The notes: generated from the letters alone by a model not told the origin. Positions 42,161 to 51,932 are shown, counted from the first letter of the stretch. The stretch: 64,000 nt of DNA from Celerinatantimonas sp046054195 (GCF_046054195.1 NZ_JBEQCS010000010.1:62001-126000), one strand, 5' to 3'. Program-made: numbers and translations.

Positions 42161-42877
42161 TTATTCTTGTTCTATCTCACCACAAAAGCGATAACCTTCG
42201 CCGTGGATAGTCGCAATGATTTCCGGGGTTTCCGGTACCGATTCGAAATGTTTACGAATACGGCGAATCGTTACATCTACCGTGCGATCATGGGGCTTAA
42301 GCTCACGCCCGGTCATTTTTTTGAGAAGCTCAGCTCGGGTTTGAATTTGTCCTGGATTTTCAACAAAATGGAGCATTGCTCTAAATTCACTGCGCGGCAG
42401 TTTATAACTATCACCATTAGGGCTTACTAATGAGCGACTGTTAATATCTAGTATCCATCCGTTAAAGTGATACGTTTCAACTGGATGACCTTCATCATGA
42501 GGACCTTGCACATTGAGCGTACGGTTGAGCAGGTTGCGAGCACGAATCGTTAGCTCACGAGGGTTAAACGGTTTGGTAATATAGTCATCTGCGCCGATTT
42601 CTAGCCCCAGAATTTTGTCGACTTCATTATCACGCCCAGTTAAAAACATTAATGCAATCTGTTCTTTATCGCGAAGCTCGCGAGCCAATAGCAATCCGTT
42701 TTTGCCTGGTAGATTAATATCCATGATAATCAGATGAATCGTGTTGTTCGCGAGCAGGTCATTCATCTCAGAGCCGTCATTGGCCTCTAGAACATGATAC
42801 CCTTCTGCTTCAAAAATACTCTTAAGAGTATTTCTGGTGACCAGTTCATCCTCGACAATCAAAATATTTGGTGTCAT
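42161..42877 (-). CDS. arcA: Aerobic respiration response regulator ArcA
   Basis: OmpR-family response regulator of the ArcB-ArcA system, repressing respiratory genes and activating fermentation genes when the quinone pool is reduced. The receiver domain (about 1-120) has the acidic pair VEDE, phospho-acceptor Asp53 in IIMDINLPGKNG, FLTGRDNEVDKILG and the conserved Lys in DDYITKPFNP. The C-terminal winged helix (about 140-235) has LPRSEFRAMLHF and DRTVDVTIRRIRKHFE. I chose the ATG at 42877, preceded by AGGAAG, giving 238 residues as in E. coli; an upstream TTG would add four. Confidence 0.96.
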   Translation of the reverse strand: MTPNILIVEDELVTRNTLKSIFEAEGYHVLEANDGSEMNDLLANNTIHLIIMDINLPGKNGLLLARELRDKEQIALMFLTGRDNEVDKILGLEIGADDYITKPFNPRELTIRARNLLNRTLNVQGPHDEGHPVETYHFNGWILDINSRSLVSPNGDSYKLPRSEFRAMLHFVENPGQIQTRAELLKKMTGRELKPHDRTVDVTIRRIRKHFESVPETPEIIATIHGEGYRFCGEIEQE

Positions 42878-43165
42878 GGTCTTCCTCAATAATGAAAATA
42901 AAAAACTTTTACGTCTCGGCTGGAGTAGAAGCTAGACCAGCCTTTCATCTTGGCTGTTACGACTATTGTTGATTTTGTGTTAAATATGTCTGTGACTCAA
43001 CCCATCCTTTAGGGAGTCAGCCAAAGAAATCTTCTATTGATAAACAGCTAAGTTAAGTACGTTTGTAATGATGCTATTCTAAGTACTTAACACAGACATA
43101 ACAACTTCAGGTGTGCCTAGGTTGCAATTTTTTAACGTGTTCTTGATACAAGTCAATCTCATATT

Positions 43166-43639
43166 ATGAAAGAAAGTTACACAAAAGGGCGTTATGTTTT
43201 CAATCGGCAATTTTCAGCGTTATGGGCGAGCTACCAGCAGGTCGATTTTGTCAGTTTATCTTTAGTGCCGAGGTTTTCAGGATGCATTATTACTGGCGCA
43301 AATCCAATGGGGAAAATTTATTCAAAAAATGAGAACCGCCGTTTCAATTTATCTTTGAGCAGTGCGCTGTTTCGACAGCATTGTCACTTTATTACGCTTT
43401 GGGGCGCAGCAAAAGATAATCGTCATGCTGAGCTGAGTTTTTATTGTCAGTTATCACCACATCAAGGGATTAGTTTGGCGCGGCGTTTTAAGCAATTGGC
43501 TATTTATACTGTCAATGATAGAGCGAGGGTGGAGCTGTTAAGTTGTGTCGATTCCGCTTTTGTCAGTGATCTGGGTTCGATTGATAGCTATTGGCAGTGC
43601 TCGGCTCGGCGTTATTTAAAGCTCCGTCAACAATTTTAA
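43166..43639 (+). CDS. DUF3293-like protein, function unknown
   Basis: A 157-residue soluble protein. The segment GCIITGANPMGKIYSKNENRRF (about 40-61, landmarks IITGANPMG and NENRR) and the following LSSALF resemble the DUF3293 family, small cytoplasmic proteins of unknown function in Vibrio-like bacteria. No signal peptide or membrane helix. The ribosome site before ATG 43166 is weak, so the start is uncertain. It is divergent from arcA across 288 bp of AT-rich DNA in which I see nothing else. Confidence 0.6.
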   Translation: MKESYTKGRYVFNRQFSALWASYQQVDFVSLSLVPRFSGCIITGANPMGKIYSKNENRRFNLSLSSALFRQHCHFITLWGAAKDNRHAELSFYCQLSPHQGISLARRFKQLAIYTVNDRARVELLSCVDSAFVSDLGSIDSYWQCSARRYLKLRQQF

Positions 43640-43687
43640 AATGCAGCTAAATGCTTTTCATCGCAAATGTATATATGACCAAGCTCA

Positions 43688-44212
43688 TTAAAAATTATAG
43701 TTAAGATCAAACACTAGACTGTTTTCACTTAAAGGGTCGTTATCGGGATACACTTTATAGCGTGCTTTTAGCGCTAATTGAGTATTGAGCTGATAGGCAC
43801 CTTCAAAATCCATCGACATCATTGCATGGTGTTGGTCATCATCAGCTGCTTGCTGATTAAACATTCCAGAGAGTTCAACCTCTGATGAGAGCTGATAGCG
43901 TAATCCAGTACTCAAATTCATGCCATGTCTTGAAGCAATGTCACTAAGTTGTCCGTCCTCTAACGGTTTAAAGCCTGTTTCAATAAACCAATTAAGCTGA
44001 CTCGGCAGAGCATATTGATAGCCACCGACGAATTTTCTCTGTGCATTATGATTTGCAACATCGAAACTAACCGCCTCATTACTGGTGTAAACATACCAAT
44101 GAGATGCAGGAGCACTGGAAGCAATCGGTTGGCTGATTTGGGCAAAAGCAGGAGTACACACCGCGGCATACAGCAGTGCAATCGCGTGCAAATCCATTCG
44201 CAATCCATTCAT
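43688..44212 (-). CDS. Small outer-membrane beta-barrel protein, function unknown
   Basis: A 174-residue secreted protein with a signal peptide of about 24 residues (ending TPAFA). It then shows alternating amphipathic strands (RKFVGGYQYALPSQLNWFIETG, in parts FVGGYQYAL and LNWFIETGF; MNLSTGLRYQL; LALKARYKVYP) and a C-terminal Phe (LVFDLNYNF), indicating an outer-membrane barrel of about eight strands. It resembles the protein at 11088-11690 in layout, though not clearly in sequence. No family recognised. A later Met at residue 6 could be the start. Confidence 0.6.
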   Translation of the reverse strand: MNGLRMDLHAIALLYAAVCTPAFAQISQPIASSAPASHWYVYTSNEAVSFDVANHNAQRKFVGGYQYALPSQLNWFIETGFKPLEDGQLSDIASRHGMNLSTGLRYQLSSEVELSGMFNQQAADDDQHHAMMSMDFEGAYQLNTQLALKARYKVYPDNDPLSENSLVFDLNYNF

Positions 44213-44577
44213 AAGCCAAGCCCAGTTTTTAAAGACAGTGGATAAATTATGAACTAATTCTTCCCTTTAATAGCATTTTTTTGTGTGCTGAATCAATAAC
44301 TGATTCTCAGATAAAGAGAAAAAGTTTTTGCAAGAAAAACAGCAGAGATAGACCGTATGAGTGTGAGCATTTTGCTAGTTAATTATGCTGAACCTAAATG
44401 GTATAGATGATAAAAGACTTGTAGTAGAAATTTTTTGGTTATTTATAAGGTTATTGTCTAAGTTCTATTATTTTTAAGCATTCATTTTAATGATGTAAGA
44501 ATTCTTGAAATAATATTTTTTCTTGACAAACGATGTTAACTAATGAATGGTAGTGCAATAGATTCCAGAGGTTACAC
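44213..44577. other. Intergenic region with the thr promoter
   Basis: An AT-rich 365-bp gap. A perfect TTGACA is at 44523-44528, about 50 bp before the thr leader start; the matching -10 is poor (AATGGT at a 17-bp spacer is one choice). No other gene or structure is evident. Confidence 0.5.
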
Positions 44578-44652
44578 ATGTTACAGACTACCAGCCTGAC
44601 AACCACCACCATTATTATTCGCACCATTACCATTGGGCGCGAGGCGGGCTGA
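44578..44652 (+). CDS. thrL: thr operon leader peptide ThrL
   Basis: A 24-residue leader peptide. Eight of its residues are Thr and five Ile, including TTTTIII and TITI runs. As in E. coli, ribosome stalling when charged tRNA-Thr or tRNA-Ile is scarce would prevent the downstream attenuator from forming. AGAGG lies upstream of the ATG. The peptide ends 23 bases before the attenuator stem. Too short for usual gene callers. Confidence 0.92.
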   Translation: MLQTTSLTTTTIIIRTITIGREAG

Positions 44653-44675
44653 TCGTAACTTCTAAAATGATTCAG

Positions 44676-44703
44676 GGCCCGTCAAACGACGGGCCTTTTT
44701 TTT
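44676..44703 (+). terminator. Attenuator of the thr operon
   Basis: GGCCCGTC / GACGGGCC (8 bp, perfect) around AAAC, followed by eight T residues, between thrL and thrA: a classic transcription attenuator. Confidence 0.95.
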
Positions 44704-44733
44704 AGGGCTAAAAAAGTATAGGAGCTGTTGGGA

Positions 44734-47202
44734 ATGAGGGTTTTAAAATTCGGAGGTTCGTCGCTGGCTGACGCTGAGCGCTTTAATCAGGTTGCCGATA
44801 TTGTCTTAAATACTTACCGGCAAAGTCAGGTGGCAGTTGTGCTTTCAGCCCCTGCCGGGATCACTAATCATCTCGTTGCCCTGATTGATAAAGTCGATGA
44901 TGATGAGCAAGTGCACAAGTCTCTGTCAGCCTTTAAGCAGATATTTATCCAGTTATTTGAAGATCTTCAAAAATTATATCCCTCCTTTGCCCTCACACCT
45001 TTGCAACAACAACTCGCTGATAAAATCCAACAACTTAAACATTTCTGCCATGGTATGCAGATGCTTAAGTGTCGTCCTCAGAGTACCCAAGCCGCGGTTT
45101 TAGCTTCTGGTGAGGAGCTCTCAGTGGCATGTATGAAAGCGTTATTGCAGGCGCGCGAGCGTCCCGCTGTGATTCTTGACCCGCGTCAGTTGTTTGCCGG
45201 TGAAGGCGAGCCACTTAATGCCAGTGTGAATATCTTGGTCAGTCGCGAGCGTTTTGCCAGCCAAGTCATCGATGAAAAACATGTGTATTTGATGCCAGGG
45301 TTTACCGCTGGCGATGCCAACGGCGAGACCATGGTGCTAGGGCGTAATGGTTCGGATTACAGTGCCGCGGTATTAGCCGCGTGTATGGATGCGGACTGCT
45401 GCGAAATTTGGACCGACGTTGATGGTGTTTATAATTGCGACCCTCGCTTGGTTAACGATGCGAAGCTGCTTTCTCATTTAAGCTACGCAGAGGCGATGGA
45501 GCTTTCCTACTTTGGCGCAAAAGTATTGCATCCTCGCACCATCGCGCCAATTGCCCAGTATCAAATTCCGTGCTTGATTAAGAATACCTTTAAACCACAA
45601 CATCAGGGGACGTTAATTGATGCTCATCAGGCCGAGCAATCTGTGCAAGCGGTTAAAGCATTATCAAGTTTATCGAATTTAACCATGTTGACGGTTTCTG
45701 GCCCAGGGATGAAAGGCATTGCTGGCATGTGTGGGCGAGTATTCTCTTGCATTGCCCAGCAGAAAATTTCAGTGGTATTAATTACTCAGTCTTCTTCTGA
45801 ATACTCCATCAGTTTTTGTGTTCATAGCGTTGATGCTGCGCATGCGGTGCAAGCTTTGCGCAATGAGTTCAACTTAGAGCTGAAAAACCAGCTTCTGGAA
45901 CCGGTTGAGCAAGTCGATCATCTCGCGATTATCTCGTTAATTGGCGATCAGATGCGCTCAAGCAAAGGTGTTGCCGCGCGATTTTTCACAGCTCTGGCAC
46001 AAGTTTCGATTAATATTGTAGCGATTGCTCAAGGCTCATCAGAGCGCTCTATCTCGGCGGTGATTAGCGAAGACAAAAGCGAAGAGGCGATTCGAGCCTG
46101 TCATCAGAACCTGTTCAACAGCCGCTCTTATATCGATCTGTTTGTCATTGGTTGTGGGGGAGTTGGCCGAGCATTGCTTGAACAGATTTATGCCCAGCAG
46201 ACCCATTTGTTAACTCAACAGATTGGGCTGCGAGTGTGTGGCATCAGTAATAGCAAAACAATGATCTCCAATCCAAATGGGATTGATTTGAGCCAATGGC
46301 GGCAGATGCTTTCACAAAGTGCTCCCAATGGCGGATTCTCTTTGGATGATGTCAGCGAAATGGTTCGCTCCTATCATCTGATTAATCCGGTGATCGTTGA
46401 TTGCACCAGTAGCGATTGCGTGGCGGCTTTATATAGCGAACTGCTTGGAAATGGCTTTCATGTCGTCACCGCCAATAAAAAAGCAAATACTGGCGATATT
46501 CATTATTATCGACAGCTTCGCCAACAAGCGCTGAAACATCGGCGCAAGTTTTTGTACGACACCAACGTTGGGGCAGGGCTTCCGGTGATTGAAAACCTGC
46601 AGAACCTGCTTAAAGCAGGCGATCAACTGCAACGCTTTACTGGCGTACTTTCTGGCTCGCTCTCCTATATTTTTGGCAAGCTTGATGAAGGGATGAGTTT
46701 TTCTCAAGCAACGCGTTTGGCGCTGGAAAATGGTTTTACTGAACCTGACCCACGAGATGATCTTTCTGGGACTGACGTCGCTCGTAAGTTGCTGATTTTG
46801 GCTCGTGAATCTGGATTAATGCAGGACTTGGATGATATCGAAGTACAACCTGCTATATCACCAGATTTTGATATGAGTGGCACTAAAGAAGATTTTCTGT
46901 CTCGTTTAGAGCAAAATGATGACTTCTTTAATCAATGGATTGAACAGGCTAAACGTGACAACAAAGTGTTGCGTTATGTGGGTGAAATAAATGAAGGAAA
47001 ATGCCGCGTGAGCATCAAGGCTGTCGATGTCAGCGATCCGTTGTATCGCGTCAAGGATGGTGAAAACGCTCTGGCTTTTTATAGCCGTTACTATCAGCCT
47101 CTGCCACTGGTTTTACGTGGTTATGGCGCCGGTAGTGCTGTGACAGCAGCAGGTGTTTTTGCAGATATTTTAAGAACTTTAAATTGGAAACAGGAGATCT
47201 AG
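44734..47202 (+). CDS. thrA: Bifunctional aspartokinase I/homoserine dehydrogenase I ThrA
   Basis: First and third enzymes of the threonine branch on one chain. The aspartokinase domain (about 1-290) starts MRVLKFGGSSLADAERF and has the GRNGSDYSAAVLA segment. Two ACT domains (about 315-460) give threonine feedback. The homoserine dehydrogenase domain (about 465-820) has the cofactor loop VIGCGGVGRALLEQI, VTANKKANT and GVLSGSLSYIFGKLDEG. It has 822 residues (E. coli 820). I chose the ATG at 44734, nine bases after AGGAG; an in-frame TTG at 44728 is too close. The stop is one base before thrB. Confidence 0.96.
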   Translation: MRVLKFGGSSLADAERFNQVADIVLNTYRQSQVAVVLSAPAGITNHLVALIDKVDDDEQVHKSLSAFKQIFIQLFEDLQKLYPSFALTPLQQQLADKIQQLKHFCHGMQMLKCRPQSTQAAVLASGEELSVACMKALLQARERPAVILDPRQLFAGEGEPLNASVNILVSRERFASQVIDEKHVYLMPGFTAGDANGETMVLGRNGSDYSAAVLAACMDADCCEIWTDVDGVYNCDPRLVNDAKLLSHLSYAEAMELSYFGAKVLHPRTIAPIAQYQIPCLIKNTFKPQHQGTLIDAHQAEQSVQAVKALSSLSNLTMLTVSGPGMKGIAGMCGRVFSCIAQQKISVVLITQSSSEYSISFCVHSVDAAHAVQALRNEFNLELKNQLLEPVEQVDHLAIISLIGDQMRSSKGVAARFFTALAQVSINIVAIAQGSSERSISAVISEDKSEEAIRACHQNLFNSRSYIDLFVIGCGGVGRALLEQIYAQQTHLLTQQIGLRVCGISNSKTMISNPNGIDLSQWRQMLSQSAPNGGFSLDDVSEMVRSYHLINPVIVDCTSSDCVAALYSELLGNGFHVVTANKKANTGDIHYYRQLRQQALKHRRKFLYDTNVGAGLPVIENLQNLLKAGDQLQRFTGVLSGSLSYIFGKLDEGMSFSQATRLALENGFTEPDPRDDLSGTDVARKLLILARESGLMQDLDDIEVQPAISPDFDMSGTKEDFLSRLEQNDDFFNQWIEQAKRDNKVLRYVGEINEGKCRVSIKAVDVSDPLYRVKDGENALAFYSRYYQPLPLVLRGYGAGSAVTAAGVFADILRTLNWKQEI

Positions 47203-47203
47203 C

Positions 47204-48157
47204 ATGTCAGTGGTAACCTATGCCCCGGCATCTATCGGGAATGTCAGCGTTGGCTTTGACGTGTTAGGTGCAGCTTTAGAACCGATTAGCGGTGAACTAT
47301 TAGGCGATCGCGTTCAGGTGTTTGCAAGCGAGCAATTTTCGATTGAAAATCGTGGCCGCTTTGCGCATAAATTGCCAGAAGATCCCAAACAAAACATCCT
47401 TTATGGTTGTTATGAGTATTTTCTGGAGCAGATAAAACCGCTACAAATTAAAGAGCGGCCTTTGGCCATGATCTTAGAAAAGAACTTGCCCATTGGTAGT
47501 GGCTTGGGCTCAAGCGCTTGTTCGGTGGTTGCCGCTTTTGAAGCATTAAATCAATTTTATGATAGCCCCTTTGATGCCAATCAGATGCTAATGATGATGG
47601 GCGAGCTAGAAGGCAAAATCAGCGGCAGCGTCCATTATGATAATGTTGCCCCGTGCTATTTAGGGGGCATTCAGCTCATGCTCGAAAGCGAAGGTGTGAT
47701 CAGCCAGTCGATCCCAACCTTTGATGATTGGCTTTGGGTTTTAGCTTACCCTGGCATTAGTATTTCAACGGCTGAAGCGCGCGCGATTTTGCCTGCTCAA
47801 TATCGGCGCCAAGATGTGCTGACCTATGGTCGGCAATTGGGCGGCTTTATTCATGCCAGCTATACTAACCAGCCTAAGTTAGCCGCAAGCTTCTTAAAAG
47901 ATGTGATTGCAGAGCCATATCGCAGAGCTCTCATTCCAGGTTTTGATCAAGCGCGCCAGTTCGCATTGGATGCCGGTTCCATCGCTTGTGGTATTTCTGG
48001 TTCAGGTCCAACTTTATTTAGTATTGCAACAGACATGGAACAGGCTGAGCGCATCGCCGATTGGCTAACCAAACACTTTATTCAAAACGAAGACGGATTT
48101 TGCCACATTTGTCGCATCAACAAACAAGGCACTCAAGTTACAGGAAACCAACTATGA
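47204..48157 (+). CDS. thrB: Homoserine kinase ThrB
   Basis: GHMP-family kinase phosphorylating L-homoserine. It has the N-terminal VTYAPASIGNVSVGFDVLGAAL, here read as YAPASIGNVSVGFD, the ATP loop LPIGSGLGSSACSVVAAFEA (about 90-109) and the C-terminal CGISGSGPTLFSIA. It has 317 residues, the usual length. It follows thrA with a one-base gap and overlaps thrC by four bases (ATGA), so the three enzymes are translated as a block. Confidence 0.96.
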   Translation: MSVVTYAPASIGNVSVGFDVLGAALEPISGELLGDRVQVFASEQFSIENRGRFAHKLPEDPKQNILYGCYEYFLEQIKPLQIKERPLAMILEKNLPIGSGLGSSACSVVAAFEALNQFYDSPFDANQMLMMMGELEGKISGSVHYDNVAPCYLGGIQLMLESEGVISQSIPTFDDWLWVLAYPGISISTAEARAILPAQYRRQDVLTYGRQLGGFIHASYTNQPKLAASFLKDVIAEPYRRALIPGFDQARQFALDAGSIACGISGSGPTLFSIATDMEQAERIADWLTKHFIQNEDGFCHICRINKQGTQVTGNQL

Positions 48158-49437
48158 AGTTATACAACATTAAATGCCCCGAGCAGCAGGTTAGTTTTGC
48201 CCAGGCTGTGCAAATAGGCTTAGGTAAGCAGCAAGGGCTATTTTTCCCGTCTGAGTTAGTCAAATTAGAGAATATTGACGAGCTTCTAAGTCAGGACTTT
48301 GTAACCCGTAGCAGTGCTATTTTGCACCATTTGATTGGTGATGAACTCTCTTTAACCGAAGTCACTGATATGGTTAGTCAGGCATTTAGTTTTGCCGCGC
48401 CAATTGCCAATGTTAGTGATAATGTGGCGGCGTTAGAGCTTTTCCATGGACCAACACTGGCATTTAAAGATTTTGGTGCGCGGTTTATGGCCCAATGTCT
48501 GAAACGCTTTAGCAAGGGCCGTGCGGTTACCATTTTAACGGCAACCTCGGGCGATACCGGGGCTGCGGTCGCTCATGCTTTTTATGGCATAGAAAACATT
48601 AAAGTTGTGGTGCTCTATCCTGAAGGGAAAATCAGTGAGTTACAGGAAAAACTGTTTTGTACTTTAGGCAACAACATTACTACCGTTGCGGTGAAAAGTG
48701 ATTTTGATGCCTGCCAGTCACTGGTCAAACAAGCCTTTGATGACCAAGCTTTGCGTGAAGATGTTGGCCTTAACTCAGCTAACTCAATCAACATTAGCCG
48801 TTTGTTAGCTCAAGTCTGTTACTACTTTGAAGCGCTCGCTCAGTTGCCTAAAGAAAAACGAAACAATGTCGTGTTCTCGGTTCCAAGTGGTAACTTTGGT
48901 AACCTGACAGCAGGGCTGATTGCCCAGAGTTTAGGCTTGCCAGTGAAACGCTTTATTGCAGCAACCAACGTGAACGATACGGTTCCTCGTTATTTGGCGG
49001 ATGGTCAATGGCTGCCTCATCCAACGGTGGCAACCTTGTCTAATGCGATGGATGTGAGTCAACCGAATAACTGGCCACGTATTGAGGAGCTCTTTAAAGT
49101 GCAAAATCGCTCGCTTAGCGAATTAGGCTTTGGAGCATTAACGGATGAGCAAACTCGCGAAGCGATGGTCGCTCTGTATCAGCAGGGGTATGTTAGTGAG
49201 CCGCATGGTGCGATAGCTTGGCAACAGCTAAGTGCTCAGCTTAATGATGGCGAACAGGGGATTTTCTTGTGTACAGCACACCCTGCGAAATTTAAATCAG
49301 TGGTTGATGCAATTTTGCCAAAACCCGTTGAACTGCCTGATGCATTGGCTCAACGAATTGATTTACCATTGCTTTCTAAATTTTTCCCAGCAGAATTTGC
49401 GCCATTAAAAGAGTTATTAATGCAAGTCTCTGGCTAA
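48154..49437 (+). CDS. thrC: Threonine synthase ThrC
   Basis: PLP enzyme making L-threonine from O-phosphohomoserine. It has 427 residues (E. coli 428). The PLP lysine is in LAFKDFGARFM (about residue 107), and TATSGDTGAAVAHAF and SVPSGNFGNLTAGLIA are the expected phosphate-binding and cofactor regions. The start at 48154 (MKLYNIKCPEQQ) overlaps the thrB stop; the open frame extends further upstream inside thrB, but that portion is not threonine-synthase-like. Last gene of the operon; I found no clear terminator before tesB. Confidence 0.96.
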   Translation: MKLYNIKCPEQQVSFAQAVQIGLGKQQGLFFPSELVKLENIDELLSQDFVTRSSAILHHLIGDELSLTEVTDMVSQAFSFAAPIANVSDNVAALELFHGPTLAFKDFGARFMAQCLKRFSKGRAVTILTATSGDTGAAVAHAFYGIENIKVVVLYPEGKISELQEKLFCTLGNNITTVAVKSDFDACQSLVKQAFDDQALREDVGLNSANSINISRLLAQVCYYFEALAQLPKEKRNNVVFSVPSGNFGNLTAGLIAQSLGLPVKRFIAATNVNDTVPRYLADGQWLPHPTVATLSNAMDVSQPNNWPRIEELFKVQNRSLSELGFGALTDEQTREAMVALYQQGYVSEPHGAIAWQQLSAQLNDGEQGIFLCTAHPAKFKSVVDAILPKPVELPDALAQRIDLPLLSKFFPAEFAPLKELLMQVSG

Positions 49438-49516
49438 ATTTTAAGCGCAGGGGATTGATCTTCTCGTCGACTTTGCGCATCCTTGTCGCTTTTATGCAAA
49501 CAGATGCGCCAGAGTC

Positions 49517-50377
49517 ATGAGTAAAATTCTCTCAAATTTGCTGGATCTGCTCAGTCTAGAGTCGATAGAGCAAGGATTATTTCGGGGTAATAGCGAAGAT
49601 TTAGGGATCGGCGTTGTTTTTGGTGGCCAAGTTTTAGGGCAGGCACTCTGTGCAGCCAGTGAGACGGTCATTGAAGAGCGCCGAATTCATTCGCTACATT
49701 CTTATTTTTTACATCCTGGCGATCCAGCAAAACCGATTGTTTATGAAGTCACAAAATTACGTGATGGGCGAACAATCACAACGCGCCAAGTTCGGGCGAT
49801 TCAGTATGGACGTCCTATTTTTATGATGATCGCCTCTTTTCAGGAACAGGAAAAAGGTTTTGAACATCAAATGAGCATGCCGGATGTGCCATCACCTGAT
49901 GAGCTGCAGTCTGAGCAGGAATATGCTTTTGGGATGCGTGATAAGCTCCCTTCTGAGCTGTGTAACCGCTTTATTTGCGATAAACCGATTGATATTCGGC
50001 CGGTGCAGTTTATCGATCCGATTAATCCACAAGCATGCGAAGCCAAGCGTAGTATCTGGATGAAAGCCAATGGGGTATTAAATGATCGCCCTAATTTACA
50101 CCAGTCGCTGATTGCGTACGCTTCGGATGTGAATTTCTTGCCAACCGCACTGCAGCCTCATGGCCGAACTTTCTTTGATAAACAACTGCAAGTTGCAACC
50201 ATCGATCACAGTATGTGGTTCCATCAACCATTTCGTATGGATGAGTGGTTGCTCTATGTGATTGACAGTCCTGCGGCTTCTTCTGGGCATGGATTAGTTC
50301 GTGGTCAATTCTTCAATCAAGATGGGATTTTAGTAGCTTCGACTGCTCAAGAAGGTGTTATTCGCGAAATTCGCTAA
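49517..50377 (+). CDS. tesB: Acyl-CoA thioesterase II TesB
   Basis: Double hot-dog thioesterase hydrolysing medium- and long-chain acyl-CoA. It has 286 residues, equal to E. coli. Recognisable stretches: FRGNSEDLGIGVVFGGQVLGQAL (landmarks FRGNS and VFGGQVLGQAL), RRIHSLHSYFLHPGDP, IVYEVTKLRDGRT, the second-repeat YASDVNFLPTAL with the catalytic Asp, SMWFHQPFRMDEWLLY and GLVRGQFF. Soluble, cytoplasmic. A stand-alone gene after the thr operon, about 80 bp downstream of thrC. Confidence 0.95.
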   Translation: MSKILSNLLDLLSLESIEQGLFRGNSEDLGIGVVFGGQVLGQALCAASETVIEERRIHSLHSYFLHPGDPAKPIVYEVTKLRDGRTITTRQVRAIQYGRPIFMMIASFQEQEKGFEHQMSMPDVPSPDELQSEQEYAFGMRDKLPSELCNRFICDKPIDIRPVQFIDPINPQACEAKRSIWMKANGVLNDRPNLHQSLIAYASDVNFLPTALQPHGRTFFDKQLQVATIDHSMWFHQPFRMDEWLLYVIDSPAASSGHGLVRGQFFNQDGILVASTAQEGVIREIR

Positions 50378-50492
50378 TGAGTCGCTAAATAAGGGTGATT
50401 TTACATCAAGGTTGTACATTAACCATCTTGACAACTTTGAGACCTGCATTGAAAATTATCGACTTATTATTCGTTAATTTTGGTATACCCTT

Positions 50493-51932
50493 TTGCCAGA
50501 GTCTTGTGTTTTTCAAATAAACTTAAAGACATTCATTTATAAGTCGTTATGGGTGATTGTCTTTACCCTTGCTATATTTGCTGCAAATCTCTCTAGCGGA
50601 GATTTACGCGGTGATAGCATGGTCTATGCGGCGATTTCAAAAAATATTTTGACCCTACATTCGCCGCTCATTATGCACTTTAATGATGCTATCTATCTGA
50701 ATAAGCCTCCTGTACTTTTTTGGTTAACAGCGCTGAGCCTTCATGTTTTTGGTTATAGTGTCTTTGCCGTGAAATTAGTTGCAGCCGTTGCAGCACTGGC
50801 GTTGAATTTGGCTTTTTTTTACTGGATAGCCAAGATAACCAGAGGGTTTAATCTCGCTTATCTGAGCGTTTTCTGCCTAGATACCAGCTATGTCATTTAT
50901 AAAAACTCGCATACTTTAAAAATGGAATCGCTCACTGCGTTTTTTATTGTGATGGCGATGATTTTTTTCTGGCATTATCTTAAAGACAAACGCTTGTGGT
51001 GGATGCTTGGCTTTGGTTTGATGAGTGGCCTTGCTGTGATGACCAAGGGCTTTTTAGGTGGTATTCCTTGGGCCATTGTTATTTTGTATCTATTTACTCC
51101 GGCTGGCCGTGATATTCGCTCGCGGCAGTTTTTGGGTCATGCAATCGCTGCGTTCATTGTCTTTTTAGCCTCATTTATGTGGTGGTATACCTACATTTCA
51201 CTGCGAACTGATTTTTTACATCACTTTTTGTATGAACAGGTGTGGGCGCGTTTAGCAACCTCTGATGATACTCAAGCGGCGCAGCAATATAGCACTGAGC
51301 CCGTTTATCACTACCTATGGTTGACGCTAAAAGATTATTTTATGTATCTGCCATTTTTCTTTTATGCCTGTTATCGCCTGTACAAGCATAAAGATGAGCG
51401 TATTGACCGGGAAGGGCTGACCCTTTTAACTATTTTTACTATCTTTTGCTTTGCTGTGATTCACCTGATAAGCACTCGCGCCGAACGCTATATGTTCGAG
51501 TTTTTCATCTCGGCTGCGTTTTTCAGTGCTTATGGGATTGCTTGTATTCCGAAGCTTAAAAATGTGAATTTTGCCAGTTGGCTGAAGGTGATGGGCACTT
51601 TATACATGCTCTTTATTCTAACGACGCCGTTAAAGCTTGGTTGGAATAGCTATACCTCTTTAAGAGACTTACAACAGCTTAGCGATAATACTGATGTCCC
51701 AATTATGGTTAATAAAGATTGGCTGCCAAGTTATGTCGACCAAGCGGCAGTGACTTTCTTTTTGGATAAACCCCCATTAAGTTCAGCGCCTAAAGGCAGT
51801 TATTTCACATTATTGCCTCGTGAATACCAAGGGCCTTTAAAATATAAACTGATTAAGAAAACGCGTCAGTTGCTGATTGTCTTGGTGGCCAAACCTGACT
51901 TTGTTACTCCCAACTTGTTGGATAAGTCATGA
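50493..51932 (+). CDS. Family 39 (ArnT/PMT-type) glycosyltransferase
   Basis: A polytopic inner-membrane protein of 479 residues with about 10-12 hydrophobic helices. The first periplasmic loop carries the GT39/GT83 signature SSGDLRGDSMVYAAISKN with the catalytic Asp, followed by LNKPPVLFWLTALSLHVFG, the typical next block. These enzymes transfer a sugar from a polyprenyl-phosphate donor to lipid A or a protein. The short C-terminal soluble region (about 370-479) and the lack of arn neighbours leave donor and acceptor unknown. The TTG start at 50493 lacks a good ribosome site, but no later start keeps the catalytic loop. Confidence 0.8.
   Translation: MPESCVFQINLKTFIYKSLWVIVFTLAIFAANLSSGDLRGDSMVYAAISKNILTLHSPLIMHFNDAIYLNKPPVLFWLTALSLHVFGYSVFAVKLVAAVAALALNLAFFYWIAKITRGFNLAYLSVFCLDTSYVIYKNSHTLKMESLTAFFIVMAMIFFWHYLKDKRLWWMLGFGLMSGLAVMTKGFLGGIPWAIVILYLFTPAGRDIRSRQFLGHAIAAFIVFLASFMWWYTYISLRTDFLHHFLYEQVWARLATSDDTQAAQQYSTEPVYHYLWLTLKDYFMYLPFFFYACYRLYKHKDERIDREGLTLLTIFTIFCFAVIHLISTRAERYMFEFFISAAFFSAYGIACIPKLKNVNFASWLKVMGTLYMLFILTTPLKLGWNSYTSLRDLQQLSDNTDVPIMVNKDWLPSYVDQAAVTFFLDKPPLSSAPKGSYFTLLPREYQGPLKYKLIKKTRQLLIVLVAKPDFVTPNLLDKS

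Noticed and set aside
48061..48153. N-terminal extension of thrC inside thrB
   Set aside because: The added 31 residues do not resemble threonine synthase, and the ATG at 48154 overlaps the thrB stop in the usual way.
49480..49510. GCGCATCC...ATGCGC segment between thrC and tesB as another copy of the 5.7-kb element
   Set aside because: It shares about 16 bases with the element's interior but not its ends; the match is too short to separate from chance.
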